The notes beneath the pieces were generated by a model. The model saw nothing but the letters and a program-made list of their open reading frames with translations. It was not told the DNA's origin and did not search any database. The position numbers and the translations under genes were made by a program. Positions 1 through 8,336 of a stretch of DNA of 64,000 bases are shown piece after piece. How positions within the stretch are numbered: the stretch's first letter is position 1; the number at the start of each line of letters is the position of its first letter. The DNA comes from Bacteroidales bacterium (GTDB taxonomy: Bacteria; Bacteroidota; Bacteroidia; Bacteroidales; Marinilabiliaceae), in the NCBI GenBank assembly GCA_017417385.1, contig JAFPZF010000093.1, forward strand, positions 1 to 64,000. Reading direction: 5' to 3'.

Positions 1-138
1 GATGACGATGATGACGACGACTCGAGCAGCAGCGACAGTGAGGAAGACGACGACGTCCTCTTCGACATCATCTTCTACGGCATACTCATATTCATAGGGT
101 ACTGGCTGTTTAAGAAGATCTTCGGCAAGAAGAAGTAA
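1..138 (+). CDS. C-terminal end of a membrane protein with an acidic linker (partial)
   Basis: The reading frame is open from the first base and ends with TAA at 136-138, so the start lies outside the window. The visible 45 residues begin with a run of Asp and Ser, continue with a Glu/Asp patch, then a hydrophobic stretch of about 17 residues (FDIIFYGILIFIGYWLF) and finish with a basic tail rich in Lys. This is the layout of a protein anchored by a single C-terminal membrane helix with a positively charged inner end, preceded by a flexible acidic linker. The family cannot be told from this fragment. A strong hairpin terminator follows 25 bases later, so this is the last gene of its unit. Confidence 0.7.
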   Translation, partial: DDDDDDDSSSSDSEEDDDVLFDIIFYGILIFIGYWLFKKIFGKKK

Positions 139-163
139 GGAAAGTTTCCACTAAAGATAGGCA

Positions 164-201
164 GTCTCCCACTGACTCGAGGGTCGGTGGGAGACATTTT
201 T
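164..201 (+). terminator. Rho-independent terminator after the first gene
   Basis: An inverted repeat GTCTCCCAC-n-GAC pairs with GTCGGTGGGAGAC around a short loop, and a run of five T follows at 197-201. It lies just after the stop codon of the partial gene and ends that transcription unit. Confidence 0.8.
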
Positions 202-203
202 AC

Positions 204-262
204 TGTCAGTAAGTACTGACAACTGTCAGTAGAGTCAGTATCTTGTCAATATCCTGTCAGTT
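204..262. repeat. Cluster of TGTCAGTA motifs at about 10-bp spacing
   Basis: The octamer TGTCAGTA occurs at 204-211 and 224-231, as its exact reverse complement TACTGACA at 214-221, and as near copies at about 233-240, 244-251 and 255-262. Successive units start 9 to 11 bases apart, close to one helical turn, so a protein bound to each would sit on one face of the DNA. This could be an operator array for the regulator gene downstream, or simply a degenerate short tandem repeat. Confidence 0.5.
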
Positions 263-273
263 ATTGAGGAAGA

Positions 274-283
274 GGGGGGGGGG
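274..283. repeat. Run of ten G
   Basis: Ten consecutive G residues in the intergenic region upstream of the XRE-like gene. No open frame crosses it, so it cannot switch a coding frame here. If its length varies it could only act on transcription. The rest of 284-455 shows no gene. Confidence 0.6.
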
Positions 284-456
284 CGAAGTAAAAGAGGCGA
301 ATGAATAGCCAAGACACTTCCTACATATTGTGACTTAAAAGCAAACGCACCCACATATACATAATTTTATATTATAAGTAATCAAATGAATAAATGATTT
401 TGATTAGCACAGAAAAATCCACACAAAAGAGCCACAATTGCATACATAATCAAAAA

Positions 457-503
457 ATATTTTGCATTGATTTGGATTATTGCAAATATTATTTATATCT
501 TTG
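457..503 (+). promoter_or_regulatory. Promoter and likely operator of the XRE-like gene
   Basis: The sequence has a Bacteroidetes -33 element TTTG at 471-474 and a -7 element TATCTTTG at 496-503, 21 bases apart. An imperfect inverted repeat (ATATTTTGCA at 457-466, TGCAAATATT at 481-490) covers the -33 element, where a repressor would block initiation. The start codon is 26 bases after the -7 box. Autoregulation by the encoded regulator is an inference. Confidence 0.65.
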
Positions 504-529
504 CAGAGTTCACTTTAATTCTTTGCATT

Positions 530-1033
530 ATGGAACAGCGTATAATAGATAGAGTGATGGAGCTGATTTTTCGGCTCAGGACCACAGCACAGAAGTTTGA
601 GAGAGATTGCGGCATTCCTCCCGGCCAACTAAGCGTAGCGAAACGAGACGGACGTGAGCTCTCAATGTCGCAAGTCAGGAAAATTGAGCTAAGATACGAT
701 TGGCTCAACAAGGAATGGCTTGAGAGCGGAATCGGAAACATGACAGTTGAAGGGAAATGCATGCCTACCGGATTAGAGTCATTAGCGAGATTATCAAGCG
801 CAAAAATCGAGACAAAGCCTAAGCACGATAGTGCAGAGACTACTGTTAGTTCTCATACTACGAGACAAGAGACGTCGTCTGAGAGTTCGTCAGTAATCAA
901 GTCTTTGACAGAGACCAACCAGATGCTCGTTACTACTATTAATGCACTCACTAACAGCAATGCTCGTCTCACAGAGGCACTAGCAATAGCTATGCAGTCA
1001 GTTGCAAGCGCAAACTCCGGGCACAAGCAATAG
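530..1033 (+). CDS. XRE-like (phage-repressor type) DNA-binding protein
   Basis: A 167-residue protein whose first 70 residues have the pattern of the small Bacteroidales helix-turn-helix proteins: RIIDRVMELIFRL, then FERDCGIPPGQLS, then a recognition-like helix and the ending WLNKEWLESGIG, similar to the usual NPEWLLTGKG of this group. The rest is Ser/Thr-rich with a C-terminal heptad-like segment (about 115-160) that could form a coiled coil for oligomerisation. An upstream in-frame codon at 467 exists but lies 5' of the promoter -7 box (496-503), so the start is set at ATG 530. It stands alone with its own promoter and inverted-repeat operator and is probably autoregulated. Targets are unknown; the DUF2442 remnant just downstream may have been cotranscribed. 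Confidence 0.65.
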   Translation: MEQRIIDRVMELIFRLRTTAQKFERDCGIPPGQLSVAKRDGRELSMSQVRKIELRYDWLNKEWLESGIGNMTVEGKCMPTGLESLARLSSAKIETKPKHDSAETTVSSHTTRQETSSESSSVIKSLTETNQMLVTTINALTNSNARLTEALAIAMQSVASANSGHKQ

Positions 1034-1046
1034 ACAAAATCAGATA

Positions 1047-1053
1047 AAGGAGG
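1047..1053 (+). promoter_or_regulatory. Strong Shine-Dalgarno sequence before the DUF2442 remnant
   Basis: AAAGGAGGTG ends eight bases before ATG 1061. Near-perfect Shine-Dalgarno sites are uncommon in Bacteroidetes, and this one fixes the original start of the broken gene. Confidence 0.6.
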
Positions 1054-1060
1054 TGTAATT

Positions 1061-1294
1061 ATGATACTAACAATCACAGACGTAGAATACTTGGGCGACT
1101 ATACACTTCTATGTTCCTTAACAATGGAGAACGTCGCAAAGTAGATCTCACTCCACTTCTTTCATTTCCCCGCATTTGAGGAATTAAAAGACAAGGAGAA
1201 GTTCATTCAGTTTGGGCTAAACGACACAATCTTCTGGTTCAATGGAGCAGACATAGCCCCCGAGTGGCTATACGAGCAAGGCATTGTCGCATAG
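1061..1294 (+). pseudogene. DUF2442-family gene broken by two compensating single-base changes
   Basis: Reading from ATG 1061 gives MILTITDVEYLGDYTLLC and then runs into TAG at 1142. Moving to the second frame at about 1120 gives NNGERRKVDLTPLLSFP, and returning to the first frame at about 1172 gives AFEELKDKEKFIQFG, then TIFWFNGADIAPEWLYEQ and a stop at 1292. Put together this is a full-length, well-conserved DUF2442 protein of about 78 residues. One T appears to be missing after TCCTT (about 1119) and one C added in CCCC (about 1169-1172), both in short homopolymers. DUF2442 proteins often pair with DUF4160 proteins; no such partner is here. Either a true recent pseudogene or two read errors. 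Confidence 0.75.
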
Positions 1295-1302
1295 ACAGAC
1301 AC

Positions 1303-1346
1303 CATAAAAGCAACAGAGGCAGCCCCGCGCGAGCGAGACTGCCTCT
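1303..1346 (-). terminator. Terminator of typA
   Basis: AGAGGCAG (1315-1322) pairs with CTGCCTCT (1339-1346). Read on the minus strand the hairpin is followed by GTTGCTTTT, giving a rho-independent terminator about 20 bases after the typA stop codon. Confidence 0.7.
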
Positions 1347-1368
1347 ATAAGTATGGTATACAAAATTC

Positions 1369-3198
1369 TTATTCGTCCTGCTTCGCCTTGAGGACCTTCT
1401 TCCTGTCAGCCTCGTTCAGGAGAATCTTCCTGAGCCTCATAGAGTGTGGAGTCACCTCGACGTACTCATCCTCCTGAATGTACTCAAGAGCCTCCTCGAG
1501 GGAGAAGATCGTTGGCGGAGCGATATGTACTGCGTCATCAGAGCCAGAGGCGCGCATGTTGGTCAGCTTCTTACTCTTGCAGACGTTGAGGACGATGTCA
1601 CCCTCGCGGGTATTCTCGCCGATGACCTGACCCATGTAGACCTCTTCCTGCGGTGCGATGAAGAACTTGCCATGATCCTGGAGCTTGTTGAGGGCGTAGG
1701 CGAAGACCGTGCCCGTCTCCATCGAGATGAGGGAGCCGTTAGTCCTCTTGTCGATATTACCCTTCCACGGCTCGAAGTCGAGCAACCTGTGGGCCATGAC
1801 AGCCTCACCAGCCGTAGCCGTCATGAGACCGCTCCTGAGACCGATGATGCCACGGCTCGGGATCTTAAACTCCTGGTGGATTCTGTCGCCACGACGCTCC
1901 ATGTTGACAAGCTCACCCTTCCTCTGGGTGACCATCTCGATAGACTTGCCACTGTAGTCCTCTGGGAGGTCAATAGTCAGTTCCTCGATAGGCTCGCACT
2001 TGACTCCGTCGATATCCTTGATGATGACCTGCGGCTGACCGACCTGAAGCTCGTAGCCCTCACGCCTCATCGTCTCAATCAAGACAGACAAGTGGAGGAC
2101 GCCACGGCCATAGACGTTCCAAGCGTCGGCTCTGTCAGTATCCTCGACCCTCAGGGCCAAGTTCCTCTCGAGTTCCCTGTCGAGCCTGTCCTTGATGTGG
2201 CGGCTCGTCACGAACTTACCGTCCTTGCCGAAGAAAGGTGAGTTGTTGATAGTGAAAAGCATAGACATCGTCGGCTCGTCGATAGCTATCGAAGGCAGAG
2301 CCTCTGGCTCGAGAGCGTCTGCCACAGTGTCGCCGATGTCGAAAGTCTCGAAGCCAATGATAGCGCAGACCTCGCCACAGCCGACAACGTCGACTTTCTT
2401 CTTGCCCATGCCGTCGTAGGTGTAGAGCTCACGGATCCTCTGCTTGACGATCCTGCCGTCCCTCTTGCAGAGCGACACGTCCATGCCAGCCTTCAGTTCG
2501 CCACGATGTACCCTACCGACAGCTATTCTACCCGTGTAGGAAGAGAACTCCATAGAGGTGATAAGCATCTGAGGAGTACCCTCCCTGCGCTCTGGAGCCG
2601 GGATAGTGTCTATGATGGTCTGAAAGACAGCGTCGATGTTGTCAGTCCTCTTCTTCCAGTCGGTGCTCATCCAGTTCTCCTTGGCGGAGCCGTAGAGCGT
2701 CGGGAAGTCGAGCTGATTCTCGGTTGCACCGAGAGAGAACATAAGGTCGAATACAGCCTCGTTAACCTCCTCTGGCCTACAGTTAGGCTTGTCGACCTTG
2801 TTGATGACGACGATAGGCTTGAGACCAATCTGGAGAGCCTTCTCGAGGACGAAACGCGTCTGAGGCATCGGGCCTTCGAAAGCGTCGACGAGCAGTAGGC
2901 AACCGTCCGCCATGTTCAAGACACGCTCGACCTCACCACCGAAGTCGCTGTGACCCGGGGTGTCAATGATGTTTATCTTTGTACCATTCCAGTTTACTGC
3001 ACAGTTCTTACTCAAGATGGTGATACCTCTTTCCCTCTCGAGTTCATTATTGTCCATGAGCAAGTCGCCGACTTGGCTATTCTCTCTGAACGTCTTAGCA
3101 GCTTTGAGCATTTTGTCGACCAGCGTAGTCTTTCCGTGGTCTACGTGCGCTATAATCGCTACATTGCGTATTGCGGCACCTGATTCCTGTTTTGGCAT
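1369..3198 (-). CDS. typA: Ribosome-associated GTPase TypA/BipA
   Basis: A 609-residue translational GTPase with the usual length of the family. The G motifs are clear: AHVDHGKTTL (G1, residues 17-26), RGITI (G2), DTPGHSDFGGEV (G3) and NKVD (G4). The domain II beta-barrel and the C-terminal domain (RGIIGLRSGLMTATAGEAVM) follow. BipA binds the 70S ribosome and helps late 50S assembly and growth under stress. The start MPKQESGAAIRNVAIIAHVD fits the family N-terminus. It is a single-gene unit with a good promoter about 120 bases upstream and a terminator directly behind it. Confidence 0.97.
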   Translation of the reverse strand: MPKQESGAAIRNVAIIAHVDHGKTTLVDKMLKAAKTFRENSQVGDLLMDNNELERERGITILSKNCAVNWNGTKINIIDTPGHSDFGGEVERVLNMADGCLLLVDAFEGPMPQTRFVLEKALQIGLKPIVVINKVDKPNCRPEEVNEAVFDLMFSLGATENQLDFPTLYGSAKENWMSTDWKKRTDNIDAVFQTIIDTIPAPERREGTPQMLITSMEFSSYTGRIAVGRVHRGELKAGMDVSLCKRDGRIVKQRIRELYTYDGMGKKKVDVVGCGEVCAIIGFETFDIGDTVADALEPEALPSIAIDEPTMSMLFTINNSPFFGKDGKFVTSRHIKDRLDRELERNLALRVEDTDRADAWNVYGRGVLHLSVLIETMRREGYELQVGQPQVIIKDIDGVKCEPIEELTIDLPEDYSGKSIEMVTQRKGELVNMERRGDRIHQEFKIPSRGIIGLRSGLMTATAGEAVMAHRLLDFEPWKGNIDKRTNGSLISMETGTVFAYALNKLQDHGKFFIAPQEEVYMGQVIGENTREGDIVLNVCKSKKLTNMRASGSDDAVHIAPPTIFSLEEALEYIQEDEYVEVTPHSMRLRKILLNEADRKKVLKAKQDE

Positions 3199-3325
3199 CT
3201 ATTGTCTGTTTTTCGTGGTAGCTACCCTACCCCTCTCAAGTTTTCTACTCGTCTACACCCTGAAGGGCTGACCGTGTTGATATTGTTTTGGCACACAATC
3301 GACTGTGCACCATCATTATTTCGCA

Positions 3326-3356
3326 CAAAATTACCCTTTTAGCTTCAAGTAACAAT
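3326..3356 (-). promoter_or_regulatory. Promoter of typA
   Basis: On the minus strand the -7 element TAATTTTG lies at 3333-3326, with ATTG (a one-base variant of the -33 TTTG) at 3356-3353; the spacing is 19 bases. The leader would be about 120 bases. The remainder of 3199-3491 shows no open frame with coding character and no clear terminator for the operon ending at 3492. Confidence 0.55.
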
Positions 3357-3491
3357 ACGAGATAAGTATTTTTAAGATTTTCCGTCATCAACTCTGGCTT
3401 ATATTCCTCTCGGGGAATACATTAACACAGAGAGACTTAAAAAGTCGCCTATCCGGTTTTTGATAGAAGACAGAGGTGAGACGTATGTCTA

Positions 3492-4064
3492 TTACTTCTT
3501 AGAAATTCTCGCTATCGTGATGAAGAACAGATATCCTTCACCTATATCCTCGAATCTAAACTCAATCTTATTACCCGTCTTTTTAGCGATGTCGATAAAG
3601 CCAAGGCCTGCGCCGCCATGCTCGGATATATGACCTTCCTGAATCTGCTTCTTATACATCTCTGAAAGTCCGGCCTTGTCTTGAGTATTCACCTTAGTCA
3701 GCCTCTGCTCTATCTCTGCGCGTCTTTCAACCTTGACCGCATTGCCTGTGACTACGTGATATTCTGTATCGTTATGACTTATAAGCACTATACCTCTTTT
3801 TTCTCCCGTCGGGTCACCATCGAGGATATCAGCATGCCTACTGATATTCTGCAGGCTTTCGACCATGACATTGAAAACCTTTCTCTGAACCTGACTTGCC
3901 TCTTTATGACGTATCATGTTCTCCTCGGTCATCATCGTGAAGTTTCGCGTTATGTCCTGGGTCACAGCACCCTCGTACATAAGGTTTACCTCTGTAGCCC
4001 CTATCTCTTCATATATTTTGTATGCGAAGTCGATATAGTCTCCGCTTGTCATGTTCTTTGCCAT
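3492..4064 (-). CDS. SiaB-family protein kinase (DUF6272, GHKL-type)
   Basis: A 190-residue soluble protein that matches the SiaB family. An N-box-like helix (ESLQNISRHA, about 73-82) and a G2-like box (HGGAGLGFIDIAKKTG, about 148-163) show a GHKL ATP-binding fold as in anti-sigma-factor kinases, with no dimerisation/phospho-acceptor domain. In Pseudomonas, SiaB phosphorylates a small protein that the PP2C phosphatase SiaA dephosphorylates. Here the neighbour transcribed before it is a membrane PP2C phosphatase, so a kinase/phosphatase switch is very likely. The usual SiaC (DUF1987) substrate is not in the window; the STAS protein at 19063-19374 in the same operon is the best candidate substrate (inference). 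Last gene of the chemosensory operon. Confidence 0.8.
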   Translation of the reverse strand: MAKNMTSGDYIDFAYKIYEEIGATEVNLMYEGAVTQDITRNFTMMTEENMIRHKEASQVQRKVFNVMVESLQNISRHADILDGDPTGEKRGIVLISHNDTEYHVVTGNAVKVERRAEIEQRLTKVNTQDKAGLSEMYKKQIQEGHISEHGGAGLGFIDIAKKTGNKIEFRFEDIGEGYLFFITIARISKK

Positions 4065-4099
4065 ATATAAAAAATATAAGTGCTTTGTGTTCCTTCGTT

Positions 4100-6811
4100 T
4101 TATAGTTGAATAGCCAACAGAAGAACGTCGTCGACCTGCTTCTCCTTGAACTTATCCTCGTCGTCGCCCTTGTCGTGGTCCTCAAAGTCCTCGTAAGCCG
4201 AGTAGTCGACCCTCACGCCGTCCTTGAGCCCTCTCCAGTTGTAGAAGTCCTTGACGAGGTCCTTCTTGATATCGGTCATGCTGCTCTCCAAGTTCCTGCT
4301 GAGCCAGGCCTTGACCTGCTTCGTAAAGAACTTCTTGTGCTCTGGACCGCCGAGCTGGTCGGGCAGTCCGTCAGAGAATATATACAGACGGTCTCCGTCC
4401 TCGTAGTTTATCAAGTGGTTCTCGAAGTCCTTCTCCTTCCTACCTCCAGGCAGCGGCTTGCCACCGATACCCTTGCGAGTCCCCTCGTATTCCTCAAACT
4501 TCTCCTCGAAGCCTCCCTCCTTGTTCATGTGCATATAGTACATAGGCCTGTGGGCACCACTATACTGCATCTCCTTCTTGTCCTTGTCGACCCTGATAAG
4601 AGCCAGGTCCATACCGTCGCCTGCATTGGCGCCGTCGGTATCCTGTCTGAGCGTATGTCTCACCTCGGCATGTAGCTTGTCGAGTATCTCGGCAGCCGTC
4701 TGCGTCGGATCCTTCTCGACAATCTTACTCAGGAGCAAATAGCCGATGAACGAGAGCAGTGCACCAGGGACGCCGTGTCCCGTACAGTCGACAGCTGCAA
4801 AGAAGCTGATATTCTCATACTGATAGAACCATGGGAAGTCGCCACTGACGATATTCTTCGGCCTATAGAACATGAACGATGTCGGGAAGTGCTCTCTGAA
4901 TACGCTCTGCTTCGGCAATATGGCCCTCTGGATTCTGAAGGCGTAGTTGATACTGCCCATGACGTCCTCCTTGGCCTTCTGAGCCTCCTGCTCGAGGAGC
5001 TTTATAGCCGTCACGTCGTGAGCCGTGAAGAGCACAGACTCGACGCTGTCGTCTTCTATCTCCGGGATAGCCTTGCACTCGAGGTACTGCTCGCCATTCT
5101 CACCCTCGATTTTAATCTCCGCCATCTCCTGCTCCCTCGAACGCTTGACGATCTTGAGGGAGCTCAGCATGAACTGCATGTAGTCCTCGTTCTCGACGAG
5201 TTCGTCAATCCTCCTGTTCATCATGTCGGCAACGCTACGCCCTATGAACCGCGCTGCTGCAGGGTTGGCATAGGCGACCTTTCCGCTGGTCTGGGTCCTG
5301 ATGATGATATCTGGAGAGTTCTCTGAGAGCGACTGCATACGGCTCTTCATCTTCTCCTCCTTCTTGGCACGCTCCCTCTCGGTGACGTCTCGTGTGTTGA
5401 AGATCAGACCGCGGATAGCGGGGTCGTGGAGCAAGTTCTTGCCCTGTGTCTCGAGGAAAATCTTCTTGCCGTTCTTCTTGAGGTAGGTGTACTGCTCGGT
5501 TGTCTCGCCACCAGGGGTCTGGAGGAGGTAGTCGAACATTGCGACGATCTTCCTATAGCTCGGCGGGCTCATAAACTCCTCGTCCATGCCATGTATCTCG
5601 TCCTCGGGGTCATAGCCTAGTATTCGCTTGATGGATGGACTCTCATACTCGAGCTCCCTGTCGGCGTTGTATATGGAGATGAACTCTGAAGCGTTCCTAA
5701 GCATGGCGTCCTGCTTCTTACGAGCTATCTCGAGCTCCGCCATCTTCTTACCGAGCTCCTTGTTGGTCTTCTCGACGCTCTCCTTTGCCTCGAGCATCTC
5801 CTGTGCGTTCTGATGGAGGATTTCCTCATTACGCTTCAGGGCCTCGGTCATCTCCTGAGACTCACGGAGCAGTCGTTCGGTCCGCTGATTGCTCTTGAGG
5901 TTGTATATGGTGCTGCCGACGATGTTGCTTATCTCCTCAGCCAAGCTCTTGTAGTAATCTGGTATGCTTGGCGAGAAGAACGACAGCTCCAGCACGCCCT
6001 GCACCTCCTCTTCCTGCAGCAGCGGTATGATCAGCAGCGACTTAGGCTTGCTGACGCTTATAAGTCCAGAGGTTATTGTGAAGTAGTCGTCCGGGATCTC
6101 GGTCCGGTATATCATTTCCTTCTCGTAGGCCGCGGCCCCGATCAGTCCACACCCGAGCTTTATCTCCTCCTTCTCATACCTCTTCCTGTCGTATGCATAC
6201 TGTGTGACTGTCTTTAGCTTGTCACCCTCGAGGAGATAGAACGCGCCCTGTGCCGCCCTGTAGTAATGGACGATGCCCTCGGTCGTGGCGTCTGCCAGGT
6301 CGTCGATGTTGTTGTGGATTCGCAGTATATCAGAGATGGTCTCCTTTCCCTTCGTCACCCAGCTGAACTGCTTTTCCTTCTCGGTCGTCTCGTGGAGGTT
6401 GTTGCCGAGGCTCACGAGCGTCCTCGCCAGCTTGGAGTTGATCTCGACGTCATCAGGGATGTCGTGACCGCTCTTTATCTCCTCGGCTATGTCTATGCTG
6501 CTGTCGATCTGATTCTCCAGGCTCTTCACCTTCTGTTCGAGCGAGCCTACAGTCATCTTCTTGAAGTTGGCAATGTATAGCATTCCGAAGACTATCGCCA
6601 GGACTGCGAAGTCGAATATCCAGACGAAGAGGAACCGATGGAGATACAGGATATTCGACATCGAGACGTTGAAGCCCAGCAAGCCCATCACGCTCGTCCA
6701 GCCTGTCAGCAGCACAGCCACAGACGAGATAAGGGCGACATACCACTGAAGTTCTGAAAAGCCCTTCAGTGAGAACATTCCGCCTATATGTGCCTCGCGC
6801 TTCTTTTTCAT
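4100..6811 (-). CDS. Membrane GAF-PAS-PAS sensor with SpoIIE/PP2C phosphatase output
   Basis: A 903-residue protein with two N-terminal membrane helices (about 24-46 and 62-83), a coiled coil, a GAF domain (about 150-305), a long coiled coil (310-375), two PAS domains (about 375-480 and 487-605) and a C-terminal SpoIIE-type PP2C domain (625-903). The metal-binding motifs are present: SGDF, AVDCTGHGVPGALLS, GDGMD, SDGLPDQLGG and QVDDVLLLAIQL. The domain should remove phosphate from Ser or Thr of a partner protein, in the role SiaA has opposite SiaB. Its start overlaps the stop of the previous gene by four bases (ATGA), so the two are translationally coupled. Its GAF region is a paralogue of those at 6808-7737 and 9973-11862. 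Confidence 0.88.
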   Translation of the reverse strand: MKKKREAHIGGMFSLKGFSELQWYVALISSVAVLLTGWTSVMGLLGFNVSMSNILYLHRFLFVWIFDFAVLAIVFGMLYIANFKKMTVGSLEQKVKSLENQIDSSIDIAEEIKSGHDIPDDVEINSKLARTLVSLGNNLHETTEKEKQFSWVTKGKETISDILRIHNNIDDLADATTEGIVHYYRAAQGAFYLLEGDKLKTVTQYAYDRKRYEKEEIKLGCGLIGAAAYEKEMIYRTEIPDDYFTITSGLISVSKPKSLLIIPLLQEEEVQGVLELSFFSPSIPDYYKSLAEEISNIVGSTIYNLKSNQRTERLLRESQEMTEALKRNEEILHQNAQEMLEAKESVEKTNKELGKKMAELEIARKKQDAMLRNASEFISIYNADRELEYESPSIKRILGYDPEDEIHGMDEEFMSPPSYRKIVAMFDYLLQTPGGETTEQYTYLKKNGKKIFLETQGKNLLHDPAIRGLIFNTRDVTERERAKKEEKMKSRMQSLSENSPDIIIRTQTSGKVAYANPAAARFIGRSVADMMNRRIDELVENEDYMQFMLSSLKIVKRSREQEMAEIKIEGENGEQYLECKAIPEIEDDSVESVLFTAHDVTAIKLLEQEAQKAKEDVMGSINYAFRIQRAILPKQSVFREHFPTSFMFYRPKNIVSGDFPWFYQYENISFFAAVDCTGHGVPGALLSFIGYLLLSKIVEKDPTQTAAEILDKLHAEVRHTLRQDTDGANAGDGMDLALIRVDKDKKEMQYSGAHRPMYYMHMNKEGGFEEKFEEYEGTRKGIGGKPLPGGRKEKDFENHLINYEDGDRLYIFSDGLPDQLGGPEHKKFFTKQVKAWLSRNLESSMTDIKKDLVKDFYNWRGLKDGVRVDYSAYEDFEDHDKGDDEDKFKEKQVDDVLLLAIQL

Positions 6812-7737
6812 CTCGCCTCCTTTTGTAGCAGTTCTGCTATTGCACCCCAGTTCTTTAGTATCGGCAACTTCCCGAACGTCGTGATCTCCGCCACCCCATA
6901 CACGTAGTCGTCACGCTCGATCGGGAACAGATATATGTTGAGCGACTTGCTCCGGCCTAGACCAGACACAGCCGTCAAATACTCCGAAGGTATGTTCCTG
7001 AGGACCAACGGTTTCCTGTCTGCCGCAACCTGTCCTATGTACCCTGTCTCTGCATTGAACTCTGCCTTCAAGTCCACGTCGTCAGACAGGGCGTATGTCG
7101 CGGCAACCTTGAAATTCTCGTTCGAGTTGTTCCTCGCGTAGATTATGCCTCCACTCAGGTCGAAGCTCTTCACGAGAGCATCCATCAGCCACTGCATGCT
7201 CATCTCGCCGTCATACTGCTGCTTCTTCGTCAGCTTGATGCTCTCCTCGAGTCTCTCTGCTATGTTGTCCGCCGAGAACTCCTTGCGCTGCTTGTCCTTC
7301 AGCTCGAATAGCTCCGCCTTAATGCGCTTCAGGTTATATTTGTTCCTCTCTATCTTCTTGTCGAGCTCTATGATGTCGTTGTTCTTATCCTCTATCTCCC
7401 TCTGCGTGTACAGCAGTATCCAGCATGTCGCGACTGCAAGGGCGGTCACCATCAGCAAGTTGACCGTGACGAACACTGTCTGGTCCATCTCGTACGCCAT
7501 CAGCTGCCAGATGAAGAACGCAGTCAGGAAGAACACTAGCCCCCACACCATCTTCGTCCCGACCGATAGAGACCCGTTCCACGCATGCAGCTTAGCCGCA
7601 CGGAGCTGTATGTCGCGCCATGCCAGCGTAAGCCAACGACCGACCTTCTGAGATGCTGCCTTCAGAGCCTCGCCGCTCTCTTTCAGCCACCTCTTGGCGT
7701 TATCGTAGACACTCTCTATTTCCTTCGTCCTTCCCAT
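6808..7737 (-). CDS. Membrane-anchored GAF-domain sensor without output domain
   Basis: A 309-residue protein: an amphipathic N-terminus, two membrane helices (about 61-82 and 88-110), a charged coiled coil (113-165) and a GAF domain (about 185-305) at the very C-terminus. There is no kinase, phosphatase or methyl-accepting region. The GAF segment contains IPSEYLTAVSGLG, matching IPDDYFTITSGL and IPKDYITVTSGLG in the two larger sensors of the operon, so the three come from one ancestor. It probably acts by heterodimerising with the phosphatase encoded next, with which it shares an ATGA overlap. Ligand unknown. Confidence 0.75.
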   Translation of the reverse strand: MGRTKEIESVYDNAKRWLKESGEALKAASQKVGRWLTLAWRDIQLRAAKLHAWNGSLSVGTKMVWGLVFFLTAFFIWQLMAYEMDQTVFVTVNLLMVTALAVATCWILLYTQREIEDKNNDIIELDKKIERNKYNLKRIKAELFELKDKQRKEFSADNIAERLEESIKLTKKQQYDGEMSMQWLMDALVKSFDLSGGIIYARNNSNENFKVAATYALSDDVDLKAEFNAETGYIGQVAADRKPLVLRNIPSEYLTAVSGLGRSKSLNIYLFPIERDDYVYGVAEITTFGKLPILKNWGAIAELLQKEAR

Positions 7738-7755
7738 TCTTTCTGTCCTGCACTT

Positions 7756-8322
7756 CTATATCTCCATGTTGTTCAGGTAGTCTATGATTCCCTGCGGACT
7801 CAAGACGTACGTCGGCTTTATCAGCCTCAGTGCGGCCTGAGGCATCGTCGCCACGTCTGCCGTCGAGGGGTCCTGGACTATCGTCACACCACCATGGTCG
7901 GCTATGCTCTTGAGCCCCTCCGCTCCGTCCTTGTTTGCTCCCGTCAATATTATCCCGACGCACTTCTCCCCGTAGACCTGGGCCACAGACGTGAACGTGT
8001 TGTCCAGCGCCGGACGGCAGTAGTTGCTTGGCTCCTCAATCGAGAGGGATATCGTGTCGTTGTACTCGACATACATGTGATAATTGGCCGGAGCTAAGTA
8101 CACATGCCCACCCTCTATGCTGTCCTTGTCATACGGCTCCGTGACAGGTAGCGACGCACGCTCGTCAAGACTCTCTGCAAAGCCAGACCTTATGTGCTTC
8201 AGCCTGTGCATGCACACCAACACTGGCAACGGGAAGTCGCTCCGTATCCCGGACAATATCTTCCCGACTACTGAAAAGCTCCCTGCCGAGCCTCCTATGA
8301 CCACTATCTTTATCTCGCTCAT
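7756..8322 (-). CDS. Stand-alone CheB-type methylesterase domain
   Basis: A 188-residue protein consisting only of the CheB catalytic domain, without the N-terminal receiver. The catalytic triad is visible: Ser12 in GGSAGS, His39 in MHRLKH and Asp132 in GANKDGAEG. Chemotactic CheB removes methyl groups from, or deamidates, glutamyl sites of receptors; lacking a receiver, this copy cannot be activated by CheA phosphorylation. In other bacteria such domains are fused to CheR and PAS domains in one chain; here they are split into neighbouring genes. A GTG at 8337 gives five more residues but overlaps the upstream stop, so ATG 8322 was chosen. Confidence 0.85.
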   Translation of the reverse strand: MSEIKIVVIGGSAGSFSVVGKILSGIRSDFPLPVLVCMHRLKHIRSGFAESLDERASLPVTEPYDKDSIEGGHVYLAPANYHMYVEYNDTISLSIEEPSNYCRPALDNTFTSVAQVYGEKCVGIILTGANKDGAEGLKSIADHGGVTIVQDPSTADVATMPQAALRLIKPTYVLSPQGIIDYLNNMEI

Positions 8323-8336
8323 CCTCGCGTCCCCCA

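Noticed and set aside
274..283. Ten-G run as a phase-variation switch
   Set aside because: No open reading frame crosses it on either strand, so slippage would not change a protein.
1444..2241. Long plus-strand open frame of 265 codons opposite typA
   Set aside because: Shadow of typA in a high-GC, C-ending codon context; no family pattern and no ribosome site.
3409..3427. Hairpin TATTCC/GGAATA after the chemosensory operon as its terminator
   Set aside because: Only six pairs and no T tract on the minus strand; the operon end remains without a clear terminator.
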